64,000 bases of DNA. Origin: Flavobacterium sp. Lineage in GTDB: Bacteria > Bacteroidota > Bacteroidia > Flavobacteriales > Flavobacteriaceae. Below are positions 43,638-51,844 of this stretch, piece after piece. The notes under the pieces were generated by a model that had not been told where the DNA came from, did no database searches, and saw nothing but the letters and a program-made list of their open reading frames with translations. Both the position numbers and the translations under genes were made by a program. The stretch lies in NCBI RefSeq assembly GCF_027484205.1, contig NZ_JAIXUB010000013.1:62001-126000 (forward strand), written 5' to 3'. Each line of letters opens with the position of its first letter. Within the stretch, counting starts at the first letter, position 1.

Positions 43638-44057
43638 ATGGAGATTTTAGCTTGTCCAAAATGCCAAAGTGATAACATTGTTAAAAGTGGTGTAATCAAA
43701 GACAGACAAAGGTTTTTGTGCAAAAAATGTAATTATTACTTTACGGTAAATAAACTAGGAAAAAAGATAGATAGTTATTATGTAACAAAGGCATTACAGT
43801 TGTATTTAGAAGGTTTGAGTTTTAGAGAAATAGAGCGAATTATTGGTGTATCACATGTTACAGTTAGCAATTGGGTAAAAGAGTTTAAAGTTACAAAGCC
43901 TAATCACACCGATTATCATCCTACCTATAAGATATATAATCATTTAGAATTGATAGAGTTTTTAAAAAATAAAGATCAATTAAAAGGAGCCGGGATGATT
44001 ATAACCGAGCTAGGTGATAAATTTATGCTAATAAAGTGGGAGCGTTTCAAAGATTAA
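43638..44057 (+). CDS. IS1 InsA-like zinc-ribbon/HTH protein, probable domesticated regulator
   Basis: 139 aa. An N-terminal zinc ribbon (CPKCQSDNIVKSG, then RFLCKKCNYYFTV; four Cys) is followed by an HTH (LYLEGLSFREIERIIGVSHVTVSNWVKEF), as in the InsA N-terminal protein of IS1-type elements. There is no DDE transposase, InsB frame or terminal repeats nearby; the C-terminal ~45 residues (GAGMIITELGDKFMLIKWERF) are different. It heads the porin-transporter locus and probably acts as a transcription factor. Confidence 0.75.
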   Translation: MEILACPKCQSDNIVKSGVIKDRQRFLCKKCNYYFTVNKLGKKIDSYYVTKALQLYLEGLSFREIERIIGVSHVTVSNWVKEFKVTKPNHTDYHPTYKIYNHLELIEFLKNKDQLKGAGMIITELGDKFMLIKWERFKD

Positions 44058-44156
44058 CTATAGTATTTACATAAATATATATCTTATTTTTTTTCATTAA
44101 CAAAAATTTAGAATTTGGTCATGCAAAAATAAATTACTAACCAAATTTTAAACCTT

Positions 44157-45446
44157 ATGAAAAAAATTATTTTGTTATCCTTTGTAGCATTCTCATTTAT
44201 AGGAAATGCTCAAACGACAACTACAACTACCGCAACTGCTACACCAGTAAAACCTTCGGAAAAAGAATGGGATGTTAGTCTTTATGGTTTTGTTAGAACC
44301 GATTACATTTGGGATACAAGAAAATCAGCTCAAGTTAGAGAATATAATTTAAATCTTTATCCACTTGATGAAGTGCTTGATACAAATGGAGACGATATCA
44401 ATGCTGCAGAGCAATCTAATTTTTTGTCAATTGTATCACGACTTGGTGTTAAAGCAAAAGGACCGAATGTTTGGGGTGCAAAAGTCACTGGAAATTTAGA
44501 AGGAGATTTTTTTGGTAACACTGAATCTTCTATTGGATTATTCAGATTAAGACATGCTTATGCAAATTTAGAATGGTCAAAAACTTCATTGACTATGGGA
44601 CAAACTTGGTACCCAACTTTTATACCAGAGGTATTTCCTGGTGTTGCAAATTTTAGTACCGGAATTTTATTTAACCCCTTTGGATGGGCTTCACAAGTTA
44701 GATTGAAACAAAATTTAACTAAAGATTTGTCTTTCGCTGTAACTGCTTATAAAGAAAGAGAATTTACTACAACAACCGCAACTGGTGGAACTCAAAACTC
44801 TGCTTCAATAAATTCAGCTTTACCAACATTACATGGGCAACTACAATTCAAAAATAAAAATTGGATTGCAGGATTTGGAGCTGAATATAAATCGTTACAA
44901 CCATTAACAGAATCTGCTGGGAAAGTATCATCTGAAAAAGTAAATAGCACATCAATTGTGGGTTATGTTAAATATTCAAATGACAAATTTTCAGTTAAAG
45001 CTTACGGAATTTCAGGAGGAAATATGTACAACTTAGTAATGCTTGGAGGTTTTGCTGGTTATAATGAAACTGGTGCGCAAGAAAAATATGAAGCTATAAA
45101 AACAGCTGCTTATTGGATTGATATTGCTAGCAATGGTAAAAAAATTGCACCAGGTTTATTTATTGGTTACACTAAAAATGATGGAACTGATAAAAACGGT
45201 TTAGCTGCAGGAGAAACTGTAAAATTCTACGGAAGAGGTTTTTCAGGAACAAGAGTTGTAGATAATGTTTTAAGAGCTTCAGCGAGAGTTGATTTTAAAC
45301 AAAATAAATTTAGAATAACACCAGAACTTGAATATACAGGTGCTACATGGGGTGATTTAAATGCTAATGCAAATGGTACAGCAGATTTGAACAAAAAAGA
45401 TGTAAAAAACTATAGAGCAATGGTCTCTTGTGTTTATTCTTTCTAA
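44157..45446 (+). CDS. DcaP-like outer membrane porin
   Basis: 429 aa with a signal peptide (IILLSFVAFSFIGNAQ), a Thr-rich linker (TTTTTTATATPVKP) and then beta-strands from SLYGFVRTDYIWDTR to the C-terminal aromatic end AMVSCVYSF. LEGDFFG and LFRLRHAYANLEW fit trimeric DcaP-type porins that take up dicarboxylates or small acids. It directly precedes an MHS-family transporter and is expected to bring the same solute across the outer membrane. Confidence 0.8.
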   Translation: MKKIILLSFVAFSFIGNAQTTTTTTATATPVKPSEKEWDVSLYGFVRTDYIWDTRKSAQVREYNLNLYPLDEVLDTNGDDINAAEQSNFLSIVSRLGVKAKGPNVWGAKVTGNLEGDFFGNTESSIGLFRLRHAYANLEWSKTSLTMGQTWYPTFIPEVFPGVANFSTGILFNPFGWASQVRLKQNLTKDLSFAVTAYKEREFTTTTATGGTQNSASINSALPTLHGQLQFKNKNWIAGFGAEYKSLQPLTESAGKVSSEKVNSTSIVGYVKYSNDKFSVKAYGISGGNMYNLVMLGGFAGYNETGAQEKYEAIKTAAYWIDIASNGKKIAPGLFIGYTKNDGTDKNGLAAGETVKFYGRGFSGTRVVDNVLRASARVDFKQNKFRITPELEYTGATWGDLNANANGTADLNKKDVKNYRAMVSCVYSF

Positions 45447-45474
45447 AAAGAAACCAATTTAAAACTATATAAAT

Positions 45475-47013
45475 ATGAGCGATAAAAAAACAACAGGTAT
45501 TTGGAAAGTAATTTCCGCTTCCTCAATGGGAACAATGATTGAATGGTATGACTTTTACATCTTCGGTAGTTTAGCCGTAGTGTTATCAACCAAATTCTTT
45601 CCAACAGATAATCCAACAGCTGCCTTCTTATCAACATTAGCAACATTTGCGGCAGGTTTCGTTGTACGTCCTTTTGGAGCACTTTTCTTCGGTAGATTAG
45701 GTGATTTAATTGGAAGAAAATATACCTTCATGGTAACATTAATGTTAATGGGTGGAGCAACATTTGTAATTGGATGTATTCCAAGTTATGAAACTATAGG
45801 TTTTGCGGCTCCAATCTTAGTTCTGGTACTTCGTTTACTTCAAGGTTTAGCTCTTGGAGGTGAATATGGTGGTGCTGCAACTTATGTGGCTGAACATGCA
45901 CCAGCAGGAGAAAAAGGATATTGGACATCATGGATTCAAACAACTGCAACTGTAGGATTGTTTATTTCATTAATGGTTATTTTAGTAACAAAAGCATCAT
46001 TATCTAAAGAAGCATTTGACGAATGGGGTTGGAGAGTACCGTTTTGGGTTTCTATCTTAATGGTTTATGTATCTTATTTAATTCGTAAAAACATGCACGA
46101 ATCTCCGGCTTTCGCAAAAACTAAAGCTGAAGGTAAAACTTCTACAAATCCTTTAAAAGAAAGTTTTGGAAATAAATTCAATTTAAAATTCGTTCTTCTT
46201 GCATTATTTGGAGCAACTATGGGACAAGGTGTTGTATGGTATACAGGACAATTCTATGCAATGAACTTCTTAAAAACAGTTCAAAGTATTGATTCATCTC
46301 AAGTTGATATGTTATTGGGTGTAGCATTAATTATGGGAACGCCATTCTTTGTGGTATTTGGTTGGTTAAGTGATAAATGGGGTAGAAAATCAATTATGAT
46401 GACAGGAATGTTATTAGCTATTTTATTATATCGTCCAATTTATAGAGCGATGTATGCTTCAACAGATTTAACTTTAAAAACTGAAATTGTTGCTCAAACT
46501 AAGGTTGTTCCTTCCATTAAAGAAGTTGATGCTACAAAAATGGATTCTATCTATACTACAACAAAAGCTTACACCGATGGAACTACAGTTGAAGAAATCA
46601 AAACTATTCATTTTGAAGCTGGAAAAGTGATGGTTGACGACAAAGGAAAAGATAAAATTGAAACTAAAGTTACCAAAATGATTAACAGTAGTGATCGTTG
46701 GTTCTTAATCTTTATGGTTTTCATTCAAGTAATTTTTGTTACCATGGTTTATGGTCCAATTGCTGCATTCCTTGTAGAAATGTTCCCTGTTAAAATTAGA
46801 TATACGTCAATGTCATTGCCATATCATGTTGGAAATGGTATCTTTGGAGGATTACTTCCTGCAATTTCAACCTACTTTGTAACGAATGCAAAAGAAGCTG
46901 GTGATGTAGAATTTTACCTTGAAGGATTATGGTATCCAATTGGAATAGCCGCAGTTTGTTTCGTTATCGGAATGATCTACATTGACAGAAAAATTAATAC
47001 TCTTCACGACTAA
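45475..47013 (+). CDS. MFS transporter, metabolite:H+ symporter (MHS) family
   Basis: 512 aa, 12 TM helices. MIEWYDFYIFGSLAVVL is the MHS opening, and FGRLGDLIGRKYTFMVTL is the MFS loop 2-3 motif, repeated as GWLSDKWGRKSIMM in the second half. MHS members carry small acids such as 2-oxoglutarate, shikimate or proline/betaine by proton symport. An unusual ~85-residue hydrophilic insertion (about 325-410, KVVPSIKEVDATKMDSIY...) interrupts the second half. Starts 28 nt after the porin and is likely co-transcribed. Confidence 0.88.
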   Translation: MSDKKTTGIWKVISASSMGTMIEWYDFYIFGSLAVVLSTKFFPTDNPTAAFLSTLATFAAGFVVRPFGALFFGRLGDLIGRKYTFMVTLMLMGGATFVIGCIPSYETIGFAAPILVLVLRLLQGLALGGEYGGAATYVAEHAPAGEKGYWTSWIQTTATVGLFISLMVILVTKASLSKEAFDEWGWRVPFWVSILMVYVSYLIRKNMHESPAFAKTKAEGKTSTNPLKESFGNKFNLKFVLLALFGATMGQGVVWYTGQFYAMNFLKTVQSIDSSQVDMLLGVALIMGTPFFVVFGWLSDKWGRKSIMMTGMLLAILLYRPIYRAMYASTDLTLKTEIVAQTKVVPSIKEVDATKMDSIYTTTKAYTDGTTVEEIKTIHFEAGKVMVDDKGKDKIETKVTKMINSSDRWFLIFMVFIQVIFVTMVYGPIAAFLVEMFPVKIRYTSMSLPYHVGNGIFGGLLPAISTYFVTNAKEAGDVEFYLEGLWYPIGIAAVCFVIGMIYIDRKINTLHD

Positions 47014-47024
47014 AATATAAAACT

Positions 47025-47240
47025 ATGAATGCATTAAAAAAATATTTAGGAATTGTTTGGATTGCACTAGCAGCTGCAGTTGCTTACTTTTCAATTGGGA
47101 TTTTTGGTTACAAATTGACCACAGGAAAACAAGACGATTTAGTTTTTGGAATTATTGTTTTCTTCATTTTATTACCAATGATTGTTACCGGTTTAACCAT
47201 TTTTGGTTGGTATGCAATCACCAATGAATACGAAGATTAA
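47025..47240 (+). CDS. Small two-TM protein following the MHS transporter
   Basis: 71 aa with two hydrophobic helices (LGIVWIALAAAVAYFSIGIFG and LVFGIIVFFILLPMIVTGLTIF), a charged loop TTGKQDD and an acidic end TNEYED. It starts 11 nt after the transporter gene. I recall a DUF6814-type family with this association; it may be an accessory subunit of the transporter, which is inference. Confidence 0.75.
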   Translation: MNALKKYLGIVWIALAAAVAYFSIGIFGYKLTTGKQDDLVFGIIVFFILLPMIVTGLTIFGWYAITNEYED

Positions 47241-47370
47241 ATAATTTTATTGGTTAGTCTCAGAAGCTCTTATTCACGTAAGGGCTTTTGAGCATTTATA
47301 ACAGAAGGTTTAAAAGTTTATGTATTTAATTGAAAACTTTATGTAAATTCGTAAAAATAATTAACAATAA

Positions 47371-47401
47371 AACTTTGTGCCTTTGCGACTTTGTGGCTTA
47401 A
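47371..47401 (+). repeat. CTTTGCG-type intergenic repeat in a 5' leader
   Basis: AACTTTGTGCCTTTGCGACT followed by TTGTGGCTTAA, directly preceding the ATG at 47403. It is 25/31 identical to 28196-28226 and in the same orientation relative to the gene downstream. Confidence 0.7.
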
Positions 47402-47402
47402 C

Positions 47403-47597
47403 ATGAAAAAAAGACATCAACAAAAATTAGTAATTATCTCTGTAGTCATGCTAATAGGATTTAATCTTCCTATTGCATTATTATTTGATTCTGCACAAAA
47501 TTTTCTTGGTTTTCCAGTTGTTTATATTTACTTTTTCTCTATTTGGTTGTTTTCAATATTAGTTTCACTTTTAATTGTAAAACGATACAATGAATAG
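47403..47597 (+). CDS. Small two-TM protein preceding the SSS-kinase
   Basis: 64 aa from the ATG at 47403; an ATG at 47391 lies inside the CTTTGCG repeat and is rejected. Two helices: LVIISVVMLIGFNLPIALLF and VVYIYFFSIWLFSILVSLLIV, with a basic end KRYNE. It overlaps the next gene by 8 nt. Small proteins of this size (DUF3311-like) commonly precede sodium/solute symporter-family proteins and may assist them. Confidence 0.7.
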   Translation: MKKRHQQKLVIISVVMLIGFNLPIALLFDSAQNFLGFPVVYIYFFSIWLFSILVSLLIVKRYNE

Positions 47598-50283
47598 TAT
47601 AGCGCTTTTAATAATTCTCTCAGGATATTTAGCGGTTCTTTTTTATATCGCACATTGGGCAGAGAAAAAAGGAAATAGCAAATGGACGAATAATCCTTAT
47701 GTTTATACTTTATCTTTAGCTGTTTATTGTACTGCTTGGACGTATTACGGAAGTATAGGCGTTGCTGCCGATAGTGGTTTGAGTTATCTTCCAATTTATC
47801 TTGGACCAATAATTATTGCGCCTTCATGGATATTGATTCTCCGAAAAATCATAAGAATTTCGAGAGTTAATAAAATTTCGAGTATTGCCGATTTTATTTC
47901 ACTTCGATATGGAAATAGTCGTTTTCTTGGAGCCATTGTGACTGTAATTTGCCTAACAGGAATTATCCCTTACATTTCATTGCAACTCAAAGCCATTTCA
48001 GAAACTTTTCATGTAGTTACTAATACACCAACAAGTAAAAATATTTTTGATGATACCACAACTCTCGTAGCAGTTGCCTTAGCACTTTTTGCGTCATATT
48101 ATGGAACTCGATATGTTGATGCTTCCGAAAAAAGGAAAGGAATCGTTACTGCTGTTGCCATGGAAAGTGTTTTAAAATTAGTGTTCTTTGTCATCATCGG
48201 AGTTTACGTTACATTTTTTGTCTTTGATGGTTTTGACGATATTTATCAAAAAGCAAGTTTATTAGAACATTTTAAAGAAAAAAACACGATTGGTGGATTG
48301 CCTCAAGCTATCAATTGGTTTTTACTATGTGTGCTTTCCATGTTTGCCATTTTTCTTTTACCAAGACAATTTCAAGTTTCTGTAATCGAAAATAATCGTG
48401 AAAATCACATTAATACTGCGGTTTGGTTATTTCCATTGTATCTTTTATTGTTCAATATTTTTGTCTATCCAATTGCTTGGGGTGGAAATATTTTGTTTGA
48501 TGGAAAGAATGTAAATTCAGATACTTATTCTTTGTTAATTCCACAATTATTTGATCAAAAAACACTAACCGTAATGGTTTTTCTTGGCGGATTCTCAGCA
48601 GCAATTTCAATGATTGTTGTTTCTTCAATAGGACTTTCAACAATGATTACTAATAATATTTTAATACCTTACAACCTATTAGGGAAACTAAAAAGTGCCG
48701 ATTCTGTTAGCAGCAAAAGTATCTTAAATAGTAGAAAAATAGGCATTTTTTCCTTAATCATATTATCTTATTTTATTTACAGATTCTTCGGTTTAGACTA
48801 TAATTTAGTTTCAATCGGATTAGTAGCTTTTGTAATTATTTCACAATTAGCACCAGCTTTTTTTGGAGCTTTATTTTGGAGAAGAGGTTCACGTTTAGGT
48901 GCCGTTTATAGTATCTTGGTCGGATTTGCAATTTGTATTTATACGTTATTAATTCCGTACACCATAGGAATTACCAACAGTTCTAGTAATTTTATTTCAG
49001 AAGGTTTCATGGGATTTTATTTGCTAAAACCATTCCAACTTTTCGGATTGGATTATTTACAACCCGTTCCACATGCATTGTTTTGGAGTTTATTATTTAA
49101 TTCGGTTACTTATTTTGCAGTTTCAGTAAGTTTCAAAGGAAATTATCGGGAACGTAATTATGCCGAAATGTTTGTTGATATTAACAAATACATTACTAAT
49201 CACGAAGATGCATTTATCTGGAAAGGAACCGCTTACAGAAATGATATTGAAAAAGTATTGATTCGTTTTCTTGGTGAAGAACGTACCAAACGTGCCATGA
49301 ATATTTTCAATGTAAAATATAACGTCGATAAAAAACTTGAACTTGCTGATGCCAGATTAATCAAATTTGCAGAAAATCTTCTCACAGGACATATCGGAAC
49401 GGCATCTGCTAGAATATTGATTTCTAGTGTTGTAAAGGAGGAAAAAATCACCTTGCCAGAAGTATTAAAAATATTAGAAGAATCTAAAGAAAATATTATT
49501 ATCAACAAAAAATTGACTGAAACGTCTAACGAATTAAAAGAAATTACGGCCAAATTACAAAATGCCAATGCCTCTTTAATCATCAAAGACAAGCAAAAAG
49601 ATGAGTTTTTAGATACGGTAACACACGAACTTCGTACACCAATTACCGCTATTCGCGCTGCCAGTGAAATTTTGCACGATGATGATGAGATTCCAGAAGA
49701 TTTGAAAAAACAATTTCTTCAAAATATCATTTCAGAATCGGATCGATTGAATCGTTTGATTGATAAAATTTTGGATTTAGAAAAATTTGAAACTGGAAAA
49801 CAAACCATCAATCCTAGTAAAAATAATTTGGTTGAAACCGTAGAAAAGTCTATTGAACCATTAAAGCAACTTATTAGAAATAAGAATATTACGATTCATA
49901 TTGAAAGTAAAGATAAAATTAATGCTTATTATGATGAAGATAGAATTGTTCAGGTTGTAACCAATTTATTATCAAATGCAATCAAATTTTGTCCTGATAC
50001 AGAAGGATTAATTACGATTCAAATTATTGAAAAAGATAATTTTATTCATACTTTCGTACATGATAATGGAAAAGGTATTAATACAAATGATTTTGAAGCT
50101 ATATTTGAAAAATTCTATCAATCAACCAATCAAAACATTAAAAAACCTGTTGGTAGCGGATTAGGATTAGCCATTTGCAAACAAATTATTGACCATCACA
50201 AAGGTAAAATTTGGGCGCAACCAAGTATAAAAGGAGCTTGTATTGTATTTACTTTACCGAAGCAAAAAACAGATTTCAGTTAG
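47590..50283 (+). CDS. SSS transporter-histidine kinase hybrid (CrbS/CbrA-like)
   Basis: 897 aa. Residues 1-~520 are a sodium:solute symporter (SLC5) fold with ~13 helices (YCTAWTYYGSIGVAADSGL, KISSIADFISLRYGNS). A STAC-type linker (LIKFAENLLTGHIGTASARIL) follows. Then come a coiled coil, HisKA (TVTHELRTPITAI, His679) and HATPase (NLLSNAIKFC; GSGLGLAICKQI). CrbS/CbrA kinases couple solute sensing to expression of acetate or amino acid catabolism; CrbS controls acs in Vibrio. Neighbouring acs and prpE fit an acetate/propionate-sensing role. Confidence 0.9.
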   Translation: MNSIALLIILSGYLAVLFYIAHWAEKKGNSKWTNNPYVYTLSLAVYCTAWTYYGSIGVAADSGLSYLPIYLGPIIIAPSWILILRKIIRISRVNKISSIADFISLRYGNSRFLGAIVTVICLTGIIPYISLQLKAISETFHVVTNTPTSKNIFDDTTTLVAVALALFASYYGTRYVDASEKRKGIVTAVAMESVLKLVFFVIIGVYVTFFVFDGFDDIYQKASLLEHFKEKNTIGGLPQAINWFLLCVLSMFAIFLLPRQFQVSVIENNRENHINTAVWLFPLYLLLFNIFVYPIAWGGNILFDGKNVNSDTYSLLIPQLFDQKTLTVMVFLGGFSAAISMIVVSSIGLSTMITNNILIPYNLLGKLKSADSVSSKSILNSRKIGIFSLIILSYFIYRFFGLDYNLVSIGLVAFVIISQLAPAFFGALFWRRGSRLGAVYSILVGFAICIYTLLIPYTIGITNSSSNFISEGFMGFYLLKPFQLFGLDYLQPVPHALFWSLLFNSVTYFAVSVSFKGNYRERNYAEMFVDINKYITNHEDAFIWKGTAYRNDIEKVLIRFLGEERTKRAMNIFNVKYNVDKKLELADARLIKFAENLLTGHIGTASARILISSVVKEEKITLPEVLKILEESKENIIINKKLTETSNELKEITAKLQNANASLIIKDKQKDEFLDTVTHELRTPITAIRAASEILHDDDEIPEDLKKQFLQNIISESDRLNRLIDKILDLEKFETGKQTINPSKNNLVETVEKSIEPLKQLIRNKNITIHIESKDKINAYYDEDRIVQVVTNLLSNAIKFCPDTEGLITIQIIEKDNFIHTFVHDNGKGINTNDFEAIFEKFYQSTNQNIKKPVGSGLGLAICKQIIDHHKGKIWAQPSIKGACIVFTLPKQKTDFS

Positions 50284-50336
50284 TAGAATGTTTTTTTCAA
50301 ACAACTGAAAAATAGATTAATATTTGTAAAATTGAA

Positions 50337-50358
50337 ATTGATATTGATATTGATATTG
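50337..50358. repeat. ATATTG short tandem repeat
   Basis: ATTG followed by three exact ATATTG units lies in the 98-bp gap between the kinase and response-regulator genes. It is short and could vary in copy number. Confidence 0.6.
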
Positions 50359-50381
50359 CAATTAGATAATAAATTTAAGAA

Positions 50382-50744
50382 ATGAAGAAGATTTTAATAG
50401 TTGATGACGAACCTAACATAGTAATGTCACTTGAATATACTTTCAAGAAAAATAATTTTGAAGTATTCATTGCACGTGACGGACAAGAAGCTTTGGATAT
50501 TGTAAAAACCAATTATCCCGACATGATAATTCTTGACGTGATGATGCCTATGGTTGACGGTTACGCTACTATTGAGCAAATAAAAAAAGACGACAACTTA
50601 AAACATACCAAAGTGATTTTTCTTTCTGCAAAAAACAAAGAAAGCGACATCGAAAAAGGAATGGCTCTTGGTGCTGATGCCTATCTAACGAAACCATTTT
50701 CTATCAAAAAAGTAGTCGATCAAGTGATGGAGTTACTTTCTTAA
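50382..50744 (+). CDS. Stand-alone response regulator receiver protein
   Basis: 120 aa, receiver domain only: ILIVDDEPNIV (acidic pair), MIILDVMMPMVDGY with phosphoacceptor Asp52, VIFLSAKNKESD (Thr/Ser switch) and ADAYLTKPFSIKKV (Lys). There is no output domain. It lies just downstream of the SSS-kinase and is its likely partner. With no DNA-binding part it must signal through another protein, a phosphorelay or a target such as the nearby regulators. Confidence 0.9.
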   Translation: MKKILIVDDEPNIVMSLEYTFKKNNFEVFIARDGQEALDIVKTNYPDMIILDVMMPMVDGYATIEQIKKDDNLKHTKVIFLSAKNKESDIEKGMALGADAYLTKPFSIKKVVDQVMELLS

Positions 50745-50843
50745 TTATCTATTTTTATTTCATTTTCATAAATTGTTTGTAAAAAAAATGTAAATCTTAC
50801 TGAATACATTTTTAATAAACTAAAATCTAAATACTTTTGAAAG

Positions 50844-51713
50844 ATGAAACAAAAGCATCTTTATATTTTATTTTTATTAGTCCTAGCCATTATTACAATT
50901 CCGTTTAGTTGCAATCATCTAACAGAATCTCCAATTGATAATCCCAAGAACGAAATACTTTTAAGAAAAATAGGGCATGAAGTTTTGATTAGTTCCAATG
51001 ATAAGACTTCAAAAGTAGTACCCATAAAAATAATTTCAGAAAATGAATTTCAAATTAGCTTTGAAAATAAGTTTGCTTTTGCTCCCGATTCTCTTATAAA
51101 CATCGTTAAAAAGAACATTTCTAAAAGTACATTCCCAAAAGAATATTCTGTCTCAGTACAAAAGTGTTCCAATGACGCAATTGTTTATGGTTTTCATATT
51201 GCTGCTGATTCAAGTAAAAATATCATTACTTGTAAAGGAAGAAATATGCCTTTAGATTGTTATGTTATAAGTTTTAAATTCGCTTCAAAAACTAATTCTA
51301 TTTTCAATAAATATTTCTTTGTTGTAATTCTATTTTTTGCTGTCTTAGTATTCTTTTTGATAAAATTCAAAAAAGTAAAAAGCAAAGACGAAACAATTAT
51401 TACTAATAAAGAAGAACATATACTAATCGGAAAATACTTTTTCTTCTTCCAGAAAAACCAACTTCAATTTGAAAACAAAAAGATTGCTTTAACTCCTAAA
51501 GAATCTAAATTATTGCATATTCTGTCCTCATCTCCAAATGAAATAATCGATAGAAAAACTTTGCAAAAAGAAATTTGGGAAAACGAAGGTGTAATTGTTA
51601 CGCGAAGTTTAGATATGTTTATCTCAAAACTTAGAAAAAAATTAGAAAAAGATTCCTCTATTACAATCGTAAACATTCATAGTGTTGGTTATAAATTGGA
51701 GATTAAAAATTAA
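50844..51713 (+). CDS. Membrane-anchored winged-helix regulator with periplasmic sensor
   Basis: 289 aa. It has an N-terminal hydrophobic segment ending in a lipobox-like ITIPFSCNH, a periplasmic domain (~25-150), a second TM helix (FFVVILFFAVLVFFLIKF, ~155-172) and a cytoplasmic OmpR-type winged helix (ALTPKESKLLHILSSSPNEI, RSLDMFISKLRKKLEKD, IVNIHSVGYKLEI). It is a one-component regulator of ToxR style but with the DNA-binding domain at the C-terminus. It precedes prpE, and its target could be the shared promoter element. Ligand unknown. Confidence 0.85.
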   Translation: MKQKHLYILFLLVLAIITIPFSCNHLTESPIDNPKNEILLRKIGHEVLISSNDKTSKVVPIKIISENEFQISFENKFAFAPDSLINIVKKNISKSTFPKEYSVSVQKCSNDAIVYGFHIAADSSKNIITCKGRNMPLDCYVISFKFASKTNSIFNKYFFVVILFFAVLVFFLIKFKKVKSKDETIITNKEEHILIGKYFFFFQKNQLQFENKKIALTPKESKLLHILSSSPNEIIDRKTLQKEIWENEGVIVTRSLDMFISKLRKKLEKDSSITIVNIHSVGYKLEIKN

Positions 51714-51735
51714 ATTTTAAGTTTAAATTGATCTT

Positions 51736-51753
51736 TACGAAAACGTTTTCGTA
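51736..51753. promoter_or_regulatory. 18-bp perfect palindrome upstream of prpE
   Basis: TACGAAAACGTTTTCGTA with a central CG resembles LacI-family operators and cre-like sites. It lies just upstream of the box shared with acs and ~50 bp before the prpE -7 element. No LacI-type gene is in the window. Confidence 0.6.
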
Positions 51754-51760
51754 TATACCT

Positions 51761-51807
51761 ATTTAGCAAGAAAATTTCATTTGGTATTGTATTAATAGTT
51801 AAATTTA
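51761..51807 (+). promoter_or_regulatory. Two-part promoter element of prpE (shared with acs)
   Basis: Box ATTTAGCAAGAAAATT (51761-51776) is identical to the box upstream of acs. 34 bp after its start is ATAGTTAAATTTACTTT, which contains the -7-like TAAATTTA (51800-51807). The box centre is ~38 bp upstream of this -7, a position suited to an activator. The gene starts at 51845. Confidence 0.65.
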
Positions 51808-51844
51808 CTTTACTAGTTTAACAAACACAAACCTAACAATACCA

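Noticed and set aside
43638..44057. Insertion sequence of the IS1 family
   Set aside because: Only an InsA-like protein is present; no InsB/DDE frame, terminal inverted repeats or target duplication.
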